64,000 bases of DNA from RUG714 sp964623515 (GCA_964623515.1 CAZURV010000003.1:1-64000); one strand, 5' to 3'; positions 36,238 through 45,791 are shown, numbered from the stretch's first letter. A program made the numbers and translations. Notes: generated from the sequence alone by a model not told the origin.

Positions 36238-37952
36238 GAACCCCTTGCAATATTGTCTGCATTTATAATTGATTCGCTCGAATCCGTATCGGAAACTGCT
36301 TTTTCCATCGTGACTTTATCGCCTTTCTTTATAAACACGGCAATATCGTTTCCGGAAACGGAAACTTTATAATAAACGCCTTTTGAATCCAGTTCAAAAT
36401 AGAAGTAGGTTGTGCCGTCAATAACCGCTGATTTTATATCGGTAACCGTTCCGGTAACGCTGTCGGTTTCGACTTCAATCGGTTCGGCAAGATTCTTGTT
36501 GTTTAAAAGCGAAATATATTTTTCTTTGCACACTTCGGGATCGGTGTTGTTTGCAAAGGATACAACCTGATACTGCTTAACGTTAACCATAGCGTAGCCT
36601 TTAACGAGATTTGAAGTGTCTTTCATTGCCATAAAGTATGTCGGCTGACCGCTTACGTTGAGCAGAAGCGGGAAAGTGGCCGAGTATTTGTAGTTCTGCG
36701 CTTCACCTTCCGCGGAATCCATTGCAACGGACTCTATAGCACCCGAAAGAGAATAGAATTTTGTTTCCTTTGTACGCTGATTGGAAAGCAAAAAACCAAT
36801 ATTTGCCGTATCGCTTCCGGTGGACGTAACGCCTGTATACATCAGCACGTCGTCATTCTGTGCGATATAGTTATATCCGTCCGTTGTCTTTTTAACATCT
36901 TTTTGACCGAAAATGGAATTCCAGAAGCCGTTGGCATATGTTCCGTGATAATCATACTGTTGCATGATAAGATCCGCCGAATATGCGCGGTCTACCCATT
37001 CCGGAACGTCTTCAAGCGCAATAAGTTTGCTTTCTCCCGTGCAGGCATTGAGCATAATGATTTCTTTTATATCTTTGCCTCCGAAGAGACCGATTGTATA
37101 ATCTATGCAGGGAACAATCCAGTATGGAGTTCCGTTTTCGTCCACTTCAAAATTAAATGAAGATACTATTTTTGTCGGATAATGGAACTGTATATATCTG
37201 GAAAGCTTATGGTTGAAATATTCGCTTTCGCTGTAACGGATTCCGCTTTCAAGGCGGACTGCGGTTGCCTCCTGCGTTACCATATCAACCATCATATATG
37301 CCGGAAGGCCCGTTTTGTTGTTTTTCCACCATTTAAAAAAGTCGCCGTAACGAAGCGTTGTTACTCTAACGGGTTTTTTCTTATAATTAATCTGCGTGTA
37401 ATAGGTTTCGTCAACTTCAAACTGGCTGACCATATCGGCAAGCTCGCCGAGTTTTGCATTTCCGAGTTTAATTGCGCTGTCGCTGTCCAGCATCGGAATT
37501 TCATCAAAGCTGATTTCATCAACGTCTTCCGTAAAATTACCTTCTGTAACGTTTAAAAGAGCAGCGTATTTGTGCGCATTAAAGAAAGTGCTTGAAATTA
37601 TAGCTCCCGCAAGCAACACAAGAATGCACACTGCAACAATGATTCCGGAGGTTTTCACCGTATGCTTTGTTGCGTATTTTATATTATCACGGTTTCTGCC
37701 GATAAAAACGCTCACAATGAAAAACACAATAGCATAGGTTATAGCGATTCCTATTAAAAAATACCAAAAATCCTTTGCATGCGGATTAAGCGCAGGATAA
37801 CTGATATAATATCTCACGGCTGTAATAATCAGCGTTAAAATTAAGCTTATTGCTATTTTAGCGCCTTTTTTCTGCGGCTCAACTTCTACATAGTCTTTCC
37901 TGAAAATCTTTTTGATGTTTTCAAAAGGATTTTCTCTGTTATATTCTTGCAT
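36234..37952 (-). CDS. large membrane-anchored protein, function unknown
   Basis: A 572-residue protein that I cannot place in a named family. Residues ~1-30 are basic and cytoplasmic. Three hydrophobic helices follow at about 31-50, 64-84 and 103-128 (IAISLILTLIITAV; FWYFLIGIAITYAIVFF; TSGIIVAVCILVLLAGAII). An extracytoplasmic domain of more than 400 residues follows, rich in aromatic beta strands (YIQFHYPTKIVSSFNFEVDE; TPYWIVPCIDYTIGLFGG). The last ~70 residues resemble an OB-type fold. First gene of the operon with the PqqD-like protein and S26 peptidase; AGGAG precedes the ATG. Confidence 0.75.
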   Translation of the reverse strand: MQEYNRENPFENIKKIFRKDYVEVEPQKKGAKIAISLILTLIITAVRYYISYPALNPHAKDFWYFLIGIAITYAIVFFIVSVFIGRNRDNIKYATKHTVKTSGIIVAVCILVLLAGAIISSTFFNAHKYAALLNVTEGNFTEDVDEISFDEIPMLDSDSAIKLGNAKLGELADMVSQFEVDETYYTQINYKKKPVRVTTLRYGDFFKWWKNNKTGLPAYMMVDMVTQEATAVRLESGIRYSESEYFNHKLSRYIQFHYPTKIVSSFNFEVDENGTPYWIVPCIDYTIGLFGGKDIKEIIMLNACTGESKLIALEDVPEWVDRAYSADLIMQQYDYHGTYANGFWNSIFGQKDVKKTTDGYNYIAQNDDVLMYTGVTSTGSDTANIGFLLSNQRTKETKFYSLSGAIESVAMDSAEGEAQNYKYSATFPLLLNVSGQPTYFMAMKDTSNLVKGYAMVNVKQYQVVSFANNTDPEVCKEKYISLLNNKNLAEPIEVETDSVTGTVTDIKSAVIDGTTYFYFELDSKGVYYKVSVSGNDIAVFIKKGDKVTMEKAVSDTDSSESIINADNIARGS

Positions 37953-37983
37953 GTTTTTATCTCCTAATCAGTCATTCAATCTT

Positions 37984-38012
37984 ATTCTATATTATTTTTT
38001 ATAAATAATCAA
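37984..38012 (-). promoter_or_regulatory. promoter of the membrane protein/PqqD/S26 operon
   Basis: On the minus strand TTGATT, a 17-base spacer, and TAGAAT about 32 bases before the ATG at 37952. Confidence 0.65.
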
Positions 38013-38082
38013 TTATTATTTTTGCCGGATTAGAAAACAGACCGGTAAATCCGTTGAAAAGCAAGCGGTATCCGGCTGATAT

Positions 38083-38805
38083 TCAGTGATTTTTACCGGT
38101 TATCTGCTTGAGTTCCTCCTCGCTTATATAGCGTGCCTCTCCCTCTTTCAGGGAAGAGTCGAGCGCGAGCCCTCCGATTGCCGTGCGCTTCAGGTAGGTA
38201 ACGCGGATACCGTTTGCGGCAAACATTCTTTTGATTTGATGATATTTTCCCTCGCTGATTTTAATTCTGCAAAGCTGATGGTTGCCGCTTTCCGATATTT
38301 CAAGTTTTGCTGTGCGGCATTTTGTTCCGTCTGCAAGGGTAATGCCGGAACGGAATTTTTCCGCTGTGCGTTCATCTATTTTTGAATCCAGCCTTGCTTC
38401 GTATGTTTTTTCAATATGCCTGCGCGGACTTAATATACTGTGCGCAAAATCTCCGTCGTCTGTAATCAGCACAAACCCTACAGTATCTTTATCGAGTCGT
38501 CCGGCAGGGAACAGATTCTTTCTTTTCATTTTTTCCGGAAGAATATCAGTAACTGTTATGTCACTTTCGCTTTTGCTTGTGCTCACTACGCCGACAGGTT
38601 TGTTGAGCATAATATAAACATGCTTTTTATAATTTATATTTTTTCCGTTTACCGTCACATCGTTCGCAGCACATTTTATATCGGGCTTAACGGTTGCTTT
38701 GCCGTTTATTTTTACAGAGCCGCTTTTGATTAAGCTTTTAGCCTGTGAACGTGTGATATTCATTGATGATGAAATGATTTTATCAAGTCTTTCCATTGAA
38801 CGCAT
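38083..38805 (-). CDS. RsuA/RluB-family pseudouridine synthase
   Basis: A 240-residue rRNA pseudouridine synthase. An S4 RNA-binding domain occupies the N-terminal 60 residues (RLDKIISSSMNITRSQAKSLIK). The catalytic domain has FPAGRLDKDTVG with the essential Asp, LNKPVGVVSTSKS and GKYHQIKRMFAANG. The exact site (16S U516 for RsuA, or a 23S site for RluB/E/F) cannot be told from the motifs alone. The start is either 38805 or the internal Met at 38796. It overlaps the end of the DUF4830 gene by about 20 bases, so they share a transcript. Confidence 0.9.
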   Translation of the reverse strand: MRSMERLDKIISSSMNITRSQAKSLIKSGSVKINGKATVKPDIKCAANDVTVNGKNINYKKHVYIMLNKPVGVVSTSKSESDITVTDILPEKMKRKNLFPAGRLDKDTVGFVLITDDGDFAHSILSPRRHIEKTYEARLDSKIDERTAEKFRSGITLADGTKCRTAKLEISESGNHQLCRIKISEGKYHQIKRMFAANGIRVTYLKRTAIGGLALDSSLKEGEARYISEEELKQITGKNH

Positions 38806-39259
38806 GCATAAATCCGTTCAGCTCAATACTGCATATATCACCTCCGATAATAGTGCCGTCAATAATCAGCATATTTGCTCTGATAATGTCCCTGCTGTTT
38901 TTAATACCGGGATAATTTTTTACTGCGTATGTATAGAGCTTCGCGGATTCTCCTTTATATTTTTCAAGATCGAATCCTTGAGAAAGCTGTATTTCGTTAT
39001 ATTTTGTATATGTATCGTTGAATTCCGAAGGAATGATGATTTCTTTTATCTCTAGCGGCTCTTCGTCAACATCATAACTGAAATTTTTTAAAAAAGCAAT
39101 ACGTTCTTTGTTTTCAGAGGCTTTGAGAGAAACATTGAGAACTGAATTAACGGATTTTGCTTTGCTCGGTATTATCACGGACAGCGTAACAATTCCCACA
39201 ATGAAGATGATAAGACCGATTATTGCTTTTTTATTTGCTTTAAAACTATATATAAACAT
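38783..39259 (-). CDS. DUF4830-like membrane-anchored protein
   Basis: A 158-residue protein with one N-terminal helix (AIIGLIIFIVGIVTLSVII) and an extracytoplasmic domain. The region VDEEPLEIKEIIIPSEFNDTY, LSQGFDLEKYKG and YTYAVKNYP matches my memory of the DUF4830 family, whose function is unknown. ATG 39259 is preferred because AGGTG lies six bases upstream; a GTG at 39268 overlaps that site. It faces away from ypeB. Confidence 0.7.
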   Translation of the reverse strand: MFIYSFKANKKAIIGLIIFIVGIVTLSVIIPSKAKSVNSVLNVSLKASENKERIAFLKNFSYDVDEEPLEIKEIIIPSEFNDTYTKYNEIQLSQGFDLEKYKGESAKLYTYAVKNYPGIKNSRDIIRANMLIIDGTIIGGDICSIELNGFMHAFNGKT

Positions 39260-39531
39260 TGTATTCACCTGATTTTATTTATGCGGAAAAATCATATAAT
39301 ATTCATATTTTAAAAATATCGGGCAAACTATATTTTGAACAGTATATAGACATGGAAAAGTTGAACGCAATATGCCCTGAAACGAACAGAGATTACCGAA
39401 TTCGGGAGCAAAAAGCGTCCAATTATGTGTTGAATTATGAAATGAAGCATTTGCATAATGAACTGTATCCGCAGGAAGCAGTGTTTCCATTTCCTTTCAA
39501 TAAAATTATTAAAGTATTAAAGGTGATTGAA
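39260..39531 (+). other. open but probably non-coding leader before ypeB
   Basis: This stretch lies between two divergent genes and happens to be open in the ypeB frame. It would add 91 residues to the N-terminus, giving YpeB a length unlike its family and placing its membrane anchor mid-protein. A ribosome site (AAAGGTG) at its end argues that translation starts at 39532. A promoter for ypeB is expected here, but I could not choose one. Confidence 0.5.
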
Positions 39532-40878
39532 TTGAAAACTTTAAGCAGAAAACATATTCGGATTATAACCTTCATTACGGCGGCCTTTTTGGTTCTGATA
39601 ATTTTTTGTGCGATTGCCGCGGCAAGAGCTTTTAAGTATGAAGCAGCGCTTGAAGCCGGTTATGAAAAAAGCCTGAATTCCTTTGCGGAATATGTTTCTG
39701 ATATGGACGATTCGCTGAATCGCGGAATCTATGCGGCGAGCGGAGCAAGGGTATCGGATATGTGCACAAATCTGTGGAGGGATTCCTATGAAGCGATGAG
39801 CGCTATGAGCAGCCTTCCCATGGAGGATTTGGATTTGAAACAGACTTATGATTTCCTTTCAAAAGTTGCCGAGTATTGCAAGAGCCTTGAATCCAAACTT
39901 GCAAAAGGAGAAAAACTAACCGAAAAGGAAAGGCAGACTCTTGTGGAAATCGGTCAGCATATAAGTAAAATGAAGTCTGCTGTTTCCGAACTTAGAAGCA
40001 TATATGTGAATTCTGACGCTAAAATTACGGGCGGAGCGAATATCTCTCTTGCGGGAACATCTAAATTTGCAAGCGGAGCAAGTAGCAAAACACTTACGGA
40101 ATTTTCACAGGGACTTGCCGACGCTCCGCAGCTTATTTATGACGGACCGTATTCCGACGGGGATACGGGAAAAACGTCCAAAGCATTAAACGGTCTGCGT
40201 TCTTATTCGAAGGTTGAGGCGCGCGAAATCGCAAGAAGAGCGTCGGAAAATATCAAAGGAGATTTTAGCGATGCATATGAAACAAAAGGCGATATGCCAT
40301 GTTATTCATTTACAAAAGGGAACAGTGTAATCACAGTTTCGCAAAAAGGCGGAAAGCTTGTTTCCATAACATGTTCGCAGACGGTAAAAAATCCGGTATA
40401 TTCCATGAAAAAATGTCTTGAAGCCGCAAAGAAATATATCGCGGAATGCGGATATAAAAATATGGAATGCAATTATTATGAGTCGGTTGACGGAATATTT
40501 ACCGCCAATTTCAACTATAAAGACGGCGATATAAGCTGTTATGCGGATTCTGTTAAAGTCAGCGTGAATATGGGTACAGGAAAAGTATGCGCTTTTGACG
40601 CGGTTAACTATCTTAACAGTCATACCGACAGAGTATATGAACAAGCAAAAATTGCTTGGTCGGAAGCAGAAGAAAAATTAAACAGACATTTAAAAGTCGA
40701 AACACGTAAAGTTGCTGTTATACCGAAAAACGGAGATGAAAAGCTGTGTTATGAGTTTAGATGCAAAACGGACAGCGACCAAGATGACGAAATCCTTGTA
40801 TATGTGAACACACAGACCGGCGAGGAAGAAGATATTTTAATTCTTGTTTCAAATGAAAGAGGCGTTCTTACAAAATAA
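39532..40878 (+). CDS. ypeB: germination protein YpeB
   Basis: A 448-residue protein, close to the usual YpeB length, starting at TTG 39532 with AAAGGTG seven bases upstream. An N-terminal anchor (IITFITAAFLVLIIFCAIAAARA) is followed by a helical domain (ALEAGYEKSLNSFAEYVSDMDDSLNRGIYAASG) and C-terminal PepSY-like repeats (ISCYADSVKVSVNMGTGKVCAFDAVNYL). In Bacillus, YpeB is needed for localisation and stability of the cortex-lytic enzyme SleB and is encoded beside it; no sleB is adjacent here. It marks the organism as an endospore former. Confidence 0.85.
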   Translation: MKTLSRKHIRIITFITAAFLVLIIFCAIAAARAFKYEAALEAGYEKSLNSFAEYVSDMDDSLNRGIYAASGARVSDMCTNLWRDSYEAMSAMSSLPMEDLDLKQTYDFLSKVAEYCKSLESKLAKGEKLTEKERQTLVEIGQHISKMKSAVSELRSIYVNSDAKITGGANISLAGTSKFASGASSKTLTEFSQGLADAPQLIYDGPYSDGDTGKTSKALNGLRSYSKVEAREIARRASENIKGDFSDAYETKGDMPCYSFTKGNSVITVSQKGGKLVSITCSQTVKNPVYSMKKCLEAAKKYIAECGYKNMECNYYESVDGIFTANFNYKDGDISCYADSVKVSVNMGTGKVCAFDAVNYLNSHTDRVYEQAKIAWSEAEEKLNRHLKVETRKVAVIPKNGDEKLCYEFRCKTDSDQDDEILVYVNTQTGEEEDILILVSNERGVLTK

Positions 40879-40922
40879 AGTTGCCTTTATCCGGGTATAC
40901 TAATTTTAAAGGAGGGTTAATT

Positions 40923-41189
40923 ATGAAAAAGATGATTGCAGTTATTTTAAGCGCAATGCTGATATGTGCAGTGTTTGCAGGCTGCGGCAATAAAAATAAT
41001 AATGATAACAACAATGCTTCACAGTCTTCATCTGCTGCGGATACTTCCGAAAATACGGCTCAGGGAGACGATGATACTCTCGGAGACGATGTGAGTGAAG
41101 GCGTCAGCGAAGCGATTACCGACGCGAGCGACGCAGTCAGTGAAGCTGTAACAGATGCAAGCAACGCGGCAAGCGATATAATGGAATAA
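40923..41189 (+). CDS. small acidic lipoprotein, function unknown
   Basis: An 88-residue product. ATG 40923 follows AGGAGGG; an in-frame start at 40881 precedes that site. The signal peptide MKKMIAVILSAMLICAVFAGC ends in a lipobox Cys (about residue 21), followed by an Asn/Asp-rich linker and then an acidic region with a near-repeated unit (EAITDASDAVSEAVTDASNAASD), which would form an amphipathic helix. It has no known domain. It is probably co-transcribed with ypeB and closed by a terminator. Confidence 0.7.
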   Translation: MKKMIAVILSAMLICAVFAGCGNKNNNDNNNASQSSSAADTSENTAQGDDDTLGDDVSEGVSEAITDASDAVSEAVTDASNAASDIME

Positions 41190-41193
41190 CATG

Positions 41194-41229
41194 AAAAAAG
41201 CTGTTTCTTTTTTATGAAACAGCTTTTTT
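41194..41229. terminator. bidirectional intrinsic terminator
   Basis: AAAAAAGCTGTTTC pairs with GAAACAGCTTTTTT around a short AT loop. It serves the ypeB-lipoprotein unit on the plus strand and spoIIE on the minus strand. Confidence 0.85.
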
Positions 41230-41267
41230 ATAGAATTATTTATTGCACTGCCTGACAGGGATTTTAC

Positions 41268-43607
41268 TTATATATTGTGAAGAATTGAAACCAATACTGT
41301 TATATCGTCTTCATGGGAACCGTACTGATGGCTTGAAGCTTCCGAAGCGATAAGCCTGGCGAGGTCATTAGCAGTTCCCGAATCAAAATTTTCAATTCTA
41401 TCGTTTATCCAGCGGCAATTACCCTGTGTAACGCCATCCGATACCATTACGATTATGTCGCCTGCACCGAGTTTTATGCCTGTTGACGCAAAATCGGCTT
41501 CACGCAGAATACCGACCGGCAGACTTGAAAGCTCAACGCGTCCGCATTTTTCTTTTTTTCGTATGAAAGAACAAGTTGCGCCTGCTTTGTAAAAAACGGT
41601 TTTGCCTGAGAATAAATCGATTGCTGCCATATCTATTGTGGCAAAACTTTCATCGGCACTTTTAACCATCAGCGCGGAATTGACGACTTTAATTGCGCTG
41701 CCGGCACTGAAACCGGAAGAGAGAAGTTTTTTCATAACGGACGATGCGAGCATGCTGTCGATGTGCGCGAAGCCGCCTTTCCCCATACCGTCTGAAAGCA
41801 CAATAACGCTTCTTCCGTTACTGTCGGTAAAGTTTTCAAAAGCGTCTCCGCAGTAAATGCCGTTTTCCGCATTAATCTGACAGAAGCCGAAATCGGCACG
41901 GAGAGCGGGTGTTTCGTGTATATTTACGATTGCTCCGCTTTCGGTTTCGGTTATGTCGGCAGGAGCAAAGTTTCTTCTGCATGCATCTTCAATATCTTTT
42001 ATCATATTTTTATCGGTAAAACGTTTTGTTTCACCGCAGACGCTGACGGAAATTTTGATATGTGATGACGCATCGGCAACCACTGTCGCTGCATCGTATT
42101 TCACGTCGTAGTATTCCAGAATTTCCTGTAATATCGAAGTCAGCTGGCTGTCGGGTATTTCTTTGCTTTCTATATCGTATGACAAATCATAAAGCATTTT
42201 GCTGATTGCATCGTACTGCACGGCCATCACACTCCTTATATCGTCCATTTTTTTATCTGTCAGAGAAGAAGTTACAAAATTTCTGTAAGATTCTGTGAAA
42301 TTTTCAATCAGTTCTGCACTTCTGATGCACCTTTTCCCGAAATCATTCGGGAGCATATCTTTCGTGAGTCCTTTTTCCTCTTCAAGTCGGGATTCAATTT
42401 TTTTAAATACGGAAGCCGTATAATTTTTCTGTTGTTCCCAGCAATAGTATTTCAGCCCGCAATTTTCACAGGTTTTAACCATCGTGTTTTTATAAACCGT
42501 AAGTTTTTTGGGTTCTTTTATATCCTCAATTTTATTGTGAATTGATTTCACACTTGAGGAAACGTATCCGAGTGCAGATGAAGCAAATCTGAGCCTTGAA
42601 GCCGCATGCGTATTTATCCCTTCAAGTGAAACGGAACCGCTTTCCTTGTTTACAAATGAAAATCTGTTGAGAAAATTTTCCGGAATCATCAGAAACAGAA
42701 TACATCCTGCTGCTGTTTCCGCCGCCGGTATAAATCCGATTTCGTTTCCGCTTGTTATCAGCATATGAAGCGCGCAGGAGACAAGCATACCCGTGCACGC
42801 CGCAAGTTTGCGGTATCCGAAACCTATTCCAGCAAGCAGACCTCCAAGGGCATAACAGGAGCAGAAATACGGATTATCACTGCCGAGAGACATGGATATT
42901 CCCGCACTGATTCCGGCGACTGCACCGCCGCTTACTTTTCCGTAATATGCGCAAATCAGGCACAGCATTACCGAAAGTATCCGTGCAGGGCTGGCAGAAT
43001 ATATATTGATATAGCTGAGGCTCAACAGAACAAGATAAATCGAGAATAATATGCAGGTAATGTCTGCGGTGTTCAGGCGATTGAATTTTCGGATATGTCC
43101 GATGTTTTTTATGCCCTGATTCCAGAAAACTGAACCGGCGCCAATCAGCAGACTTTCAAGAATATATATAAGAAGAGTCGTATTGACTTCATCTGTAATC
43201 AGCGAGGCCGCAATACCCGTTACGGCGCTTGCCGCTGTTCCGCAGATTCCCGACGAAAAAGGGCTTTCCTTTAATTTAGAGGCAGCCAGCACGCGTCGAA
43301 GCAGAATGATGATAATCAGCGCACAGATATATCGGAGCGGAATGATTTCATAACCGGATATAAGATAGCCTGCCGCGGAACCGACGGTACTTACCGGCAG
43401 AAATTCTATCGGAACGGCACTGCAAAGCGCAAGGGCGAATGGATTGCAGAATTTAAAAACGGTGGCGCGCGCCATCAGCAAAGAAAGAATACCGGCGGCT
43501 GCCTGCATCATCACATAAACAGCTTTTTGGGCAAAAACGGTTTTTATCCAAGGTATGTTTATGCCTTTTTTTATTTTTCTGTTTTTTTCGTACACAGTCC
43601 CTTTCAT
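41268..43607 (-). CDS. spoIIE: stage II sporulation protein E (PP2C phosphatase)
   Basis: A 779-residue protein. The N-terminal ~320 residues hold about ten membrane helices, a central cytoplasmic region with a Cys cluster (CENCGLKYYCWEQQ) follows, and residues ~560-779 form a PP2C phosphatase. VLSDGMGKGGFA carries the metal-binding Asp, and MVSDGVTQG the second. SpoIIE dephosphorylates the anti-anti-sigma factor SpoIIAA at the asymmetric septum and so activates sigma F. It has the full domain layout of the Bacillus protein at a typical length. AAAGG precedes the ATG. It is transcribed alone and ends at the shared terminator. Confidence 0.95.
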   Translation of the reverse strand: MKGTVYEKNRKIKKGINIPWIKTVFAQKAVYVMMQAAAGILSLLMARATVFKFCNPFALALCSAVPIEFLPVSTVGSAAGYLISGYEIIPLRYICALIIIILLRRVLAASKLKESPFSSGICGTAASAVTGIAASLITDEVNTTLLIYILESLLIGAGSVFWNQGIKNIGHIRKFNRLNTADITCILFSIYLVLLSLSYINIYSASPARILSVMLCLICAYYGKVSGGAVAGISAGISMSLGSDNPYFCSCYALGGLLAGIGFGYRKLAACTGMLVSCALHMLITSGNEIGFIPAAETAAGCILFLMIPENFLNRFSFVNKESGSVSLEGINTHAASRLRFASSALGYVSSSVKSIHNKIEDIKEPKKLTVYKNTMVKTCENCGLKYYCWEQQKNYTASVFKKIESRLEEEKGLTKDMLPNDFGKRCIRSAELIENFTESYRNFVTSSLTDKKMDDIRSVMAVQYDAISKMLYDLSYDIESKEIPDSQLTSILQEILEYYDVKYDAATVVADASSHIKISVSVCGETKRFTDKNMIKDIEDACRRNFAPADITETESGAIVNIHETPALRADFGFCQINAENGIYCGDAFENFTDSNGRSVIVLSDGMGKGGFAHIDSMLASSVMKKLLSSGFSAGSAIKVVNSALMVKSADESFATIDMAAIDLFSGKTVFYKAGATCSFIRKKEKCGRVELSSLPVGILREADFASTGIKLGAGDIIVMVSDGVTQGNCRWINDRIENFDSGTANDLARLIASEASSHQYGSHEDDITVLVSILHNI

Positions 43608-43910
43608 TTTTAAAACCTTTCCCTTTATCTGCTTTTCGGAAAACCGAACAGCGAATTACATTTATATTGTTTATACCATACGGTTTTCCGGTGTTTTATC
43701 CGTTTTTTGTATAATCAGATTGTTTTCCGCGTATGTCGGTACGGAATGATATTAATGCAGACGCAAAGAGAATTTTATCGGATTGTGCGGTTTAAAAAAT
43801 TTTTATTACTAATGTATGGAAAAAATAAGAATAATATGGTAATATAAAAATAAACAACACCGGATGTGTGTTTTTATCTGTACGCAATGAAGAAGAAAGA
43901 GGCGATTTTG

Positions 43911-45791
43911 TTGATTACTCCTGAAAGTTCTTTAAAGGATTTTATGAAAACTCCCGTGGGTAAGGATTTAGTAGACACCGTAACATATTACGGCGGAATA
44001 CCGGTTTCGTTAGTGAATAATCCCGCAATGAATCTTGTTAAACTCGATAAAATTCCAAAGCTCACAAAAAACAAGGTTTCGGAGGAAACAGTTGGTTATC
44101 TGTGCGATCTCGTGAACGGTGAGCCCAATCCCATTGTTGTAAAAAATGTGGAGACGCAGGCGTGGTGGAAGGAAGCCGTTTTTTATCAGATTTATCCGCG
44201 TTCTTTCTGCGATTCGAACGGAGACGGAATCGGAGATTTGAACGGCATTACCTCCAAGCTTGATTATTTGAAAGATTTGGGCGTTGATGTGCTTTGGCTC
44301 AGTCCGATTTATGATTCTCCCAACGACGATATGGGATATGACATACGTGATTATCGCAAGATTATGAAAGAATTCGGAACGATGAAAGATTTCGATAAAA
44401 TGCTGGCAGAAATTCATAAGCGCGGTATGCGGCTTGTTATGGATCTCGTGGTAAATCATACTTCCGACGAGCATGAATGGTTTAAAAAGGCGCTTGCAGG
44501 TGATGAAAAATATAAAAAATACTATATCTTCCGCAAAGGTAAAAACAACAACACCGAGCCTCCCAATAACTGGACATCCCTTTTCAGCGGTTCGGCATGG
44601 AACTATTATTCGGAGCTTGATGAATGGGGGCTTCACCTGTTCTCAAAAAAGCAGATGGATTTGAACTGGGATAATCCGGAAGTCAGGGCGGATGTTGCCG
44701 ATATGGTATGCTGGTGGCTGGAAAAAGGCGTTGACGGTTTCCGTATGGATGTTATCAGCATGATTTCCAAAAAAGAAGGTCTGCCGGACGGAAATGAGCT
44801 TGTTGGAGAATTTATCGGCTACGGCGGCGAGCATTATTTTTGGGGCCCGCATTTACATGAGTATCTTGCGGAACTTCAGAAGAACAGCTTTGCAAAATAT
44901 AATGCGTTCTGTGTAGGAGAAACCGGCGGAATAGGTGTTGAAATGGCAAAATATCTTGTGGATTCCAGTCGTAAGGAAATCAACACGACGTTTATTTTTC
45001 ATCATCTTGAGACTCCCGGGCACAACAGGTGGGATGATTACGAGTATGATTTAAGCAATCTAAAAAAAATGTTTACCAAGTATCAACGCGCGCTGCATGG
45101 CAGTAGTTGGCCGACTCTGTTTATCGAGAATCATGATAATCCGAGATTTCCTTCAAAAGTAAGCAAAAATATGAAATACAGAACCTATTTATGCAAGCTT
45201 CTCGCCGCATTCCTTCTTACCGAAAGAGGAACACCGTTTATTTTTCAGGGGCAGGAAATCGGGCAGATTAACTGTGATTTCAAAAATATCGATGAAATGT
45301 GCGATGTTGAGTCTGTAAATAAGTATGCTGAACTGCTCGAAAAAGGCAAAAGCAAGGACGAAGCATGGAATACCGTTTTGGCAGGTAGCCGCGATCACGC
45401 TCGTACTCCCGTTCAGTGGGACAACAGTGAAAACGGCGGCTTCACTACCGGTACTCCGTGGATACGTGTGAATGATGATTACAAAGTATGCAATGTTAAG
45501 CAAAGCTTAGAGGATAACAATTCGGTTCTTCATTTCTATAAGGAACTGATTAAGTTACGTCATGATAACAGGGTGCTGGTTTACGGACAGTTCAAGCCTT
45601 ATAAAACAAATGACAAAACTTTCTGCTACACCCGAGAGGGATATGGTGCAAAGTATTATATAGAGATGAATCTTACCGATAAACGTGTCAGAAGACCGAG
45701 AAGCGCTTTCGGCGAAAGAGTTCTTGGGAATTATACGGGCACGGTGGATTATTTCAGACCTTATGAAGTGAATATATATAAGGTTATCTAG
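43911..45791 (+). CDS. GH13 alpha-glucosidase/oligo-1,6-glucosidase with N-terminal extension
   Basis: A 626-residue enzyme of the GH13 oligo-1,6-glucosidase group (hydrolysis of isomaltose-type alpha-glucosides). Motifs in order: AVFYQIYPRSFCDSNGDGIGDLNGI, DLVVNHTSDEH, DGFRMDVIS (nucleophile Asp), CVGETGG (acid/base Glu) and FIENHDNPR (third acid). Before the barrel is a 70-90 residue extension (SLKDFMKTPVGKDLVDTV, LTKNKVSEETVGYL) of unknown function. The start is uncertain: TTG 43911 has AAAGAGG eight bases upstream; an ATG at 43887 and a GTG at 43866 lack one. The stop codon directly touches repeat copy 4. Confidence 0.88.
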   Translation: MITPESSLKDFMKTPVGKDLVDTVTYYGGIPVSLVNNPAMNLVKLDKIPKLTKNKVSEETVGYLCDLVNGEPNPIVVKNVETQAWWKEAVFYQIYPRSFCDSNGDGIGDLNGITSKLDYLKDLGVDVLWLSPIYDSPNDDMGYDIRDYRKIMKEFGTMKDFDKMLAEIHKRGMRLVMDLVVNHTSDEHEWFKKALAGDEKYKKYYIFRKGKNNNTEPPNNWTSLFSGSAWNYYSELDEWGLHLFSKKQMDLNWDNPEVRADVADMVCWWLEKGVDGFRMDVISMISKKEGLPDGNELVGEFIGYGGEHYFWGPHLHEYLAELQKNSFAKYNAFCVGETGGIGVEMAKYLVDSSRKEINTTFIFHHLETPGHNRWDDYEYDLSNLKKMFTKYQRALHGSSWPTLFIENHDNPRFPSKVSKNMKYRTYLCKLLAAFLLTERGTPFIFQGQEIGQINCDFKNIDEMCDVESVNKYAELLEKGKSKDEAWNTVLAGSRDHARTPVQWDNSENGGFTTGTPWIRVNDDYKVCNVKQSLEDNNSVLHFYKELIKLRHDNRVLVYGQFKPYKTNDKTFCYTREGYGAKYYIEMNLTDKRVRRPRSAFGERVLGNYTGTVDYFRPYEVNIYKVI

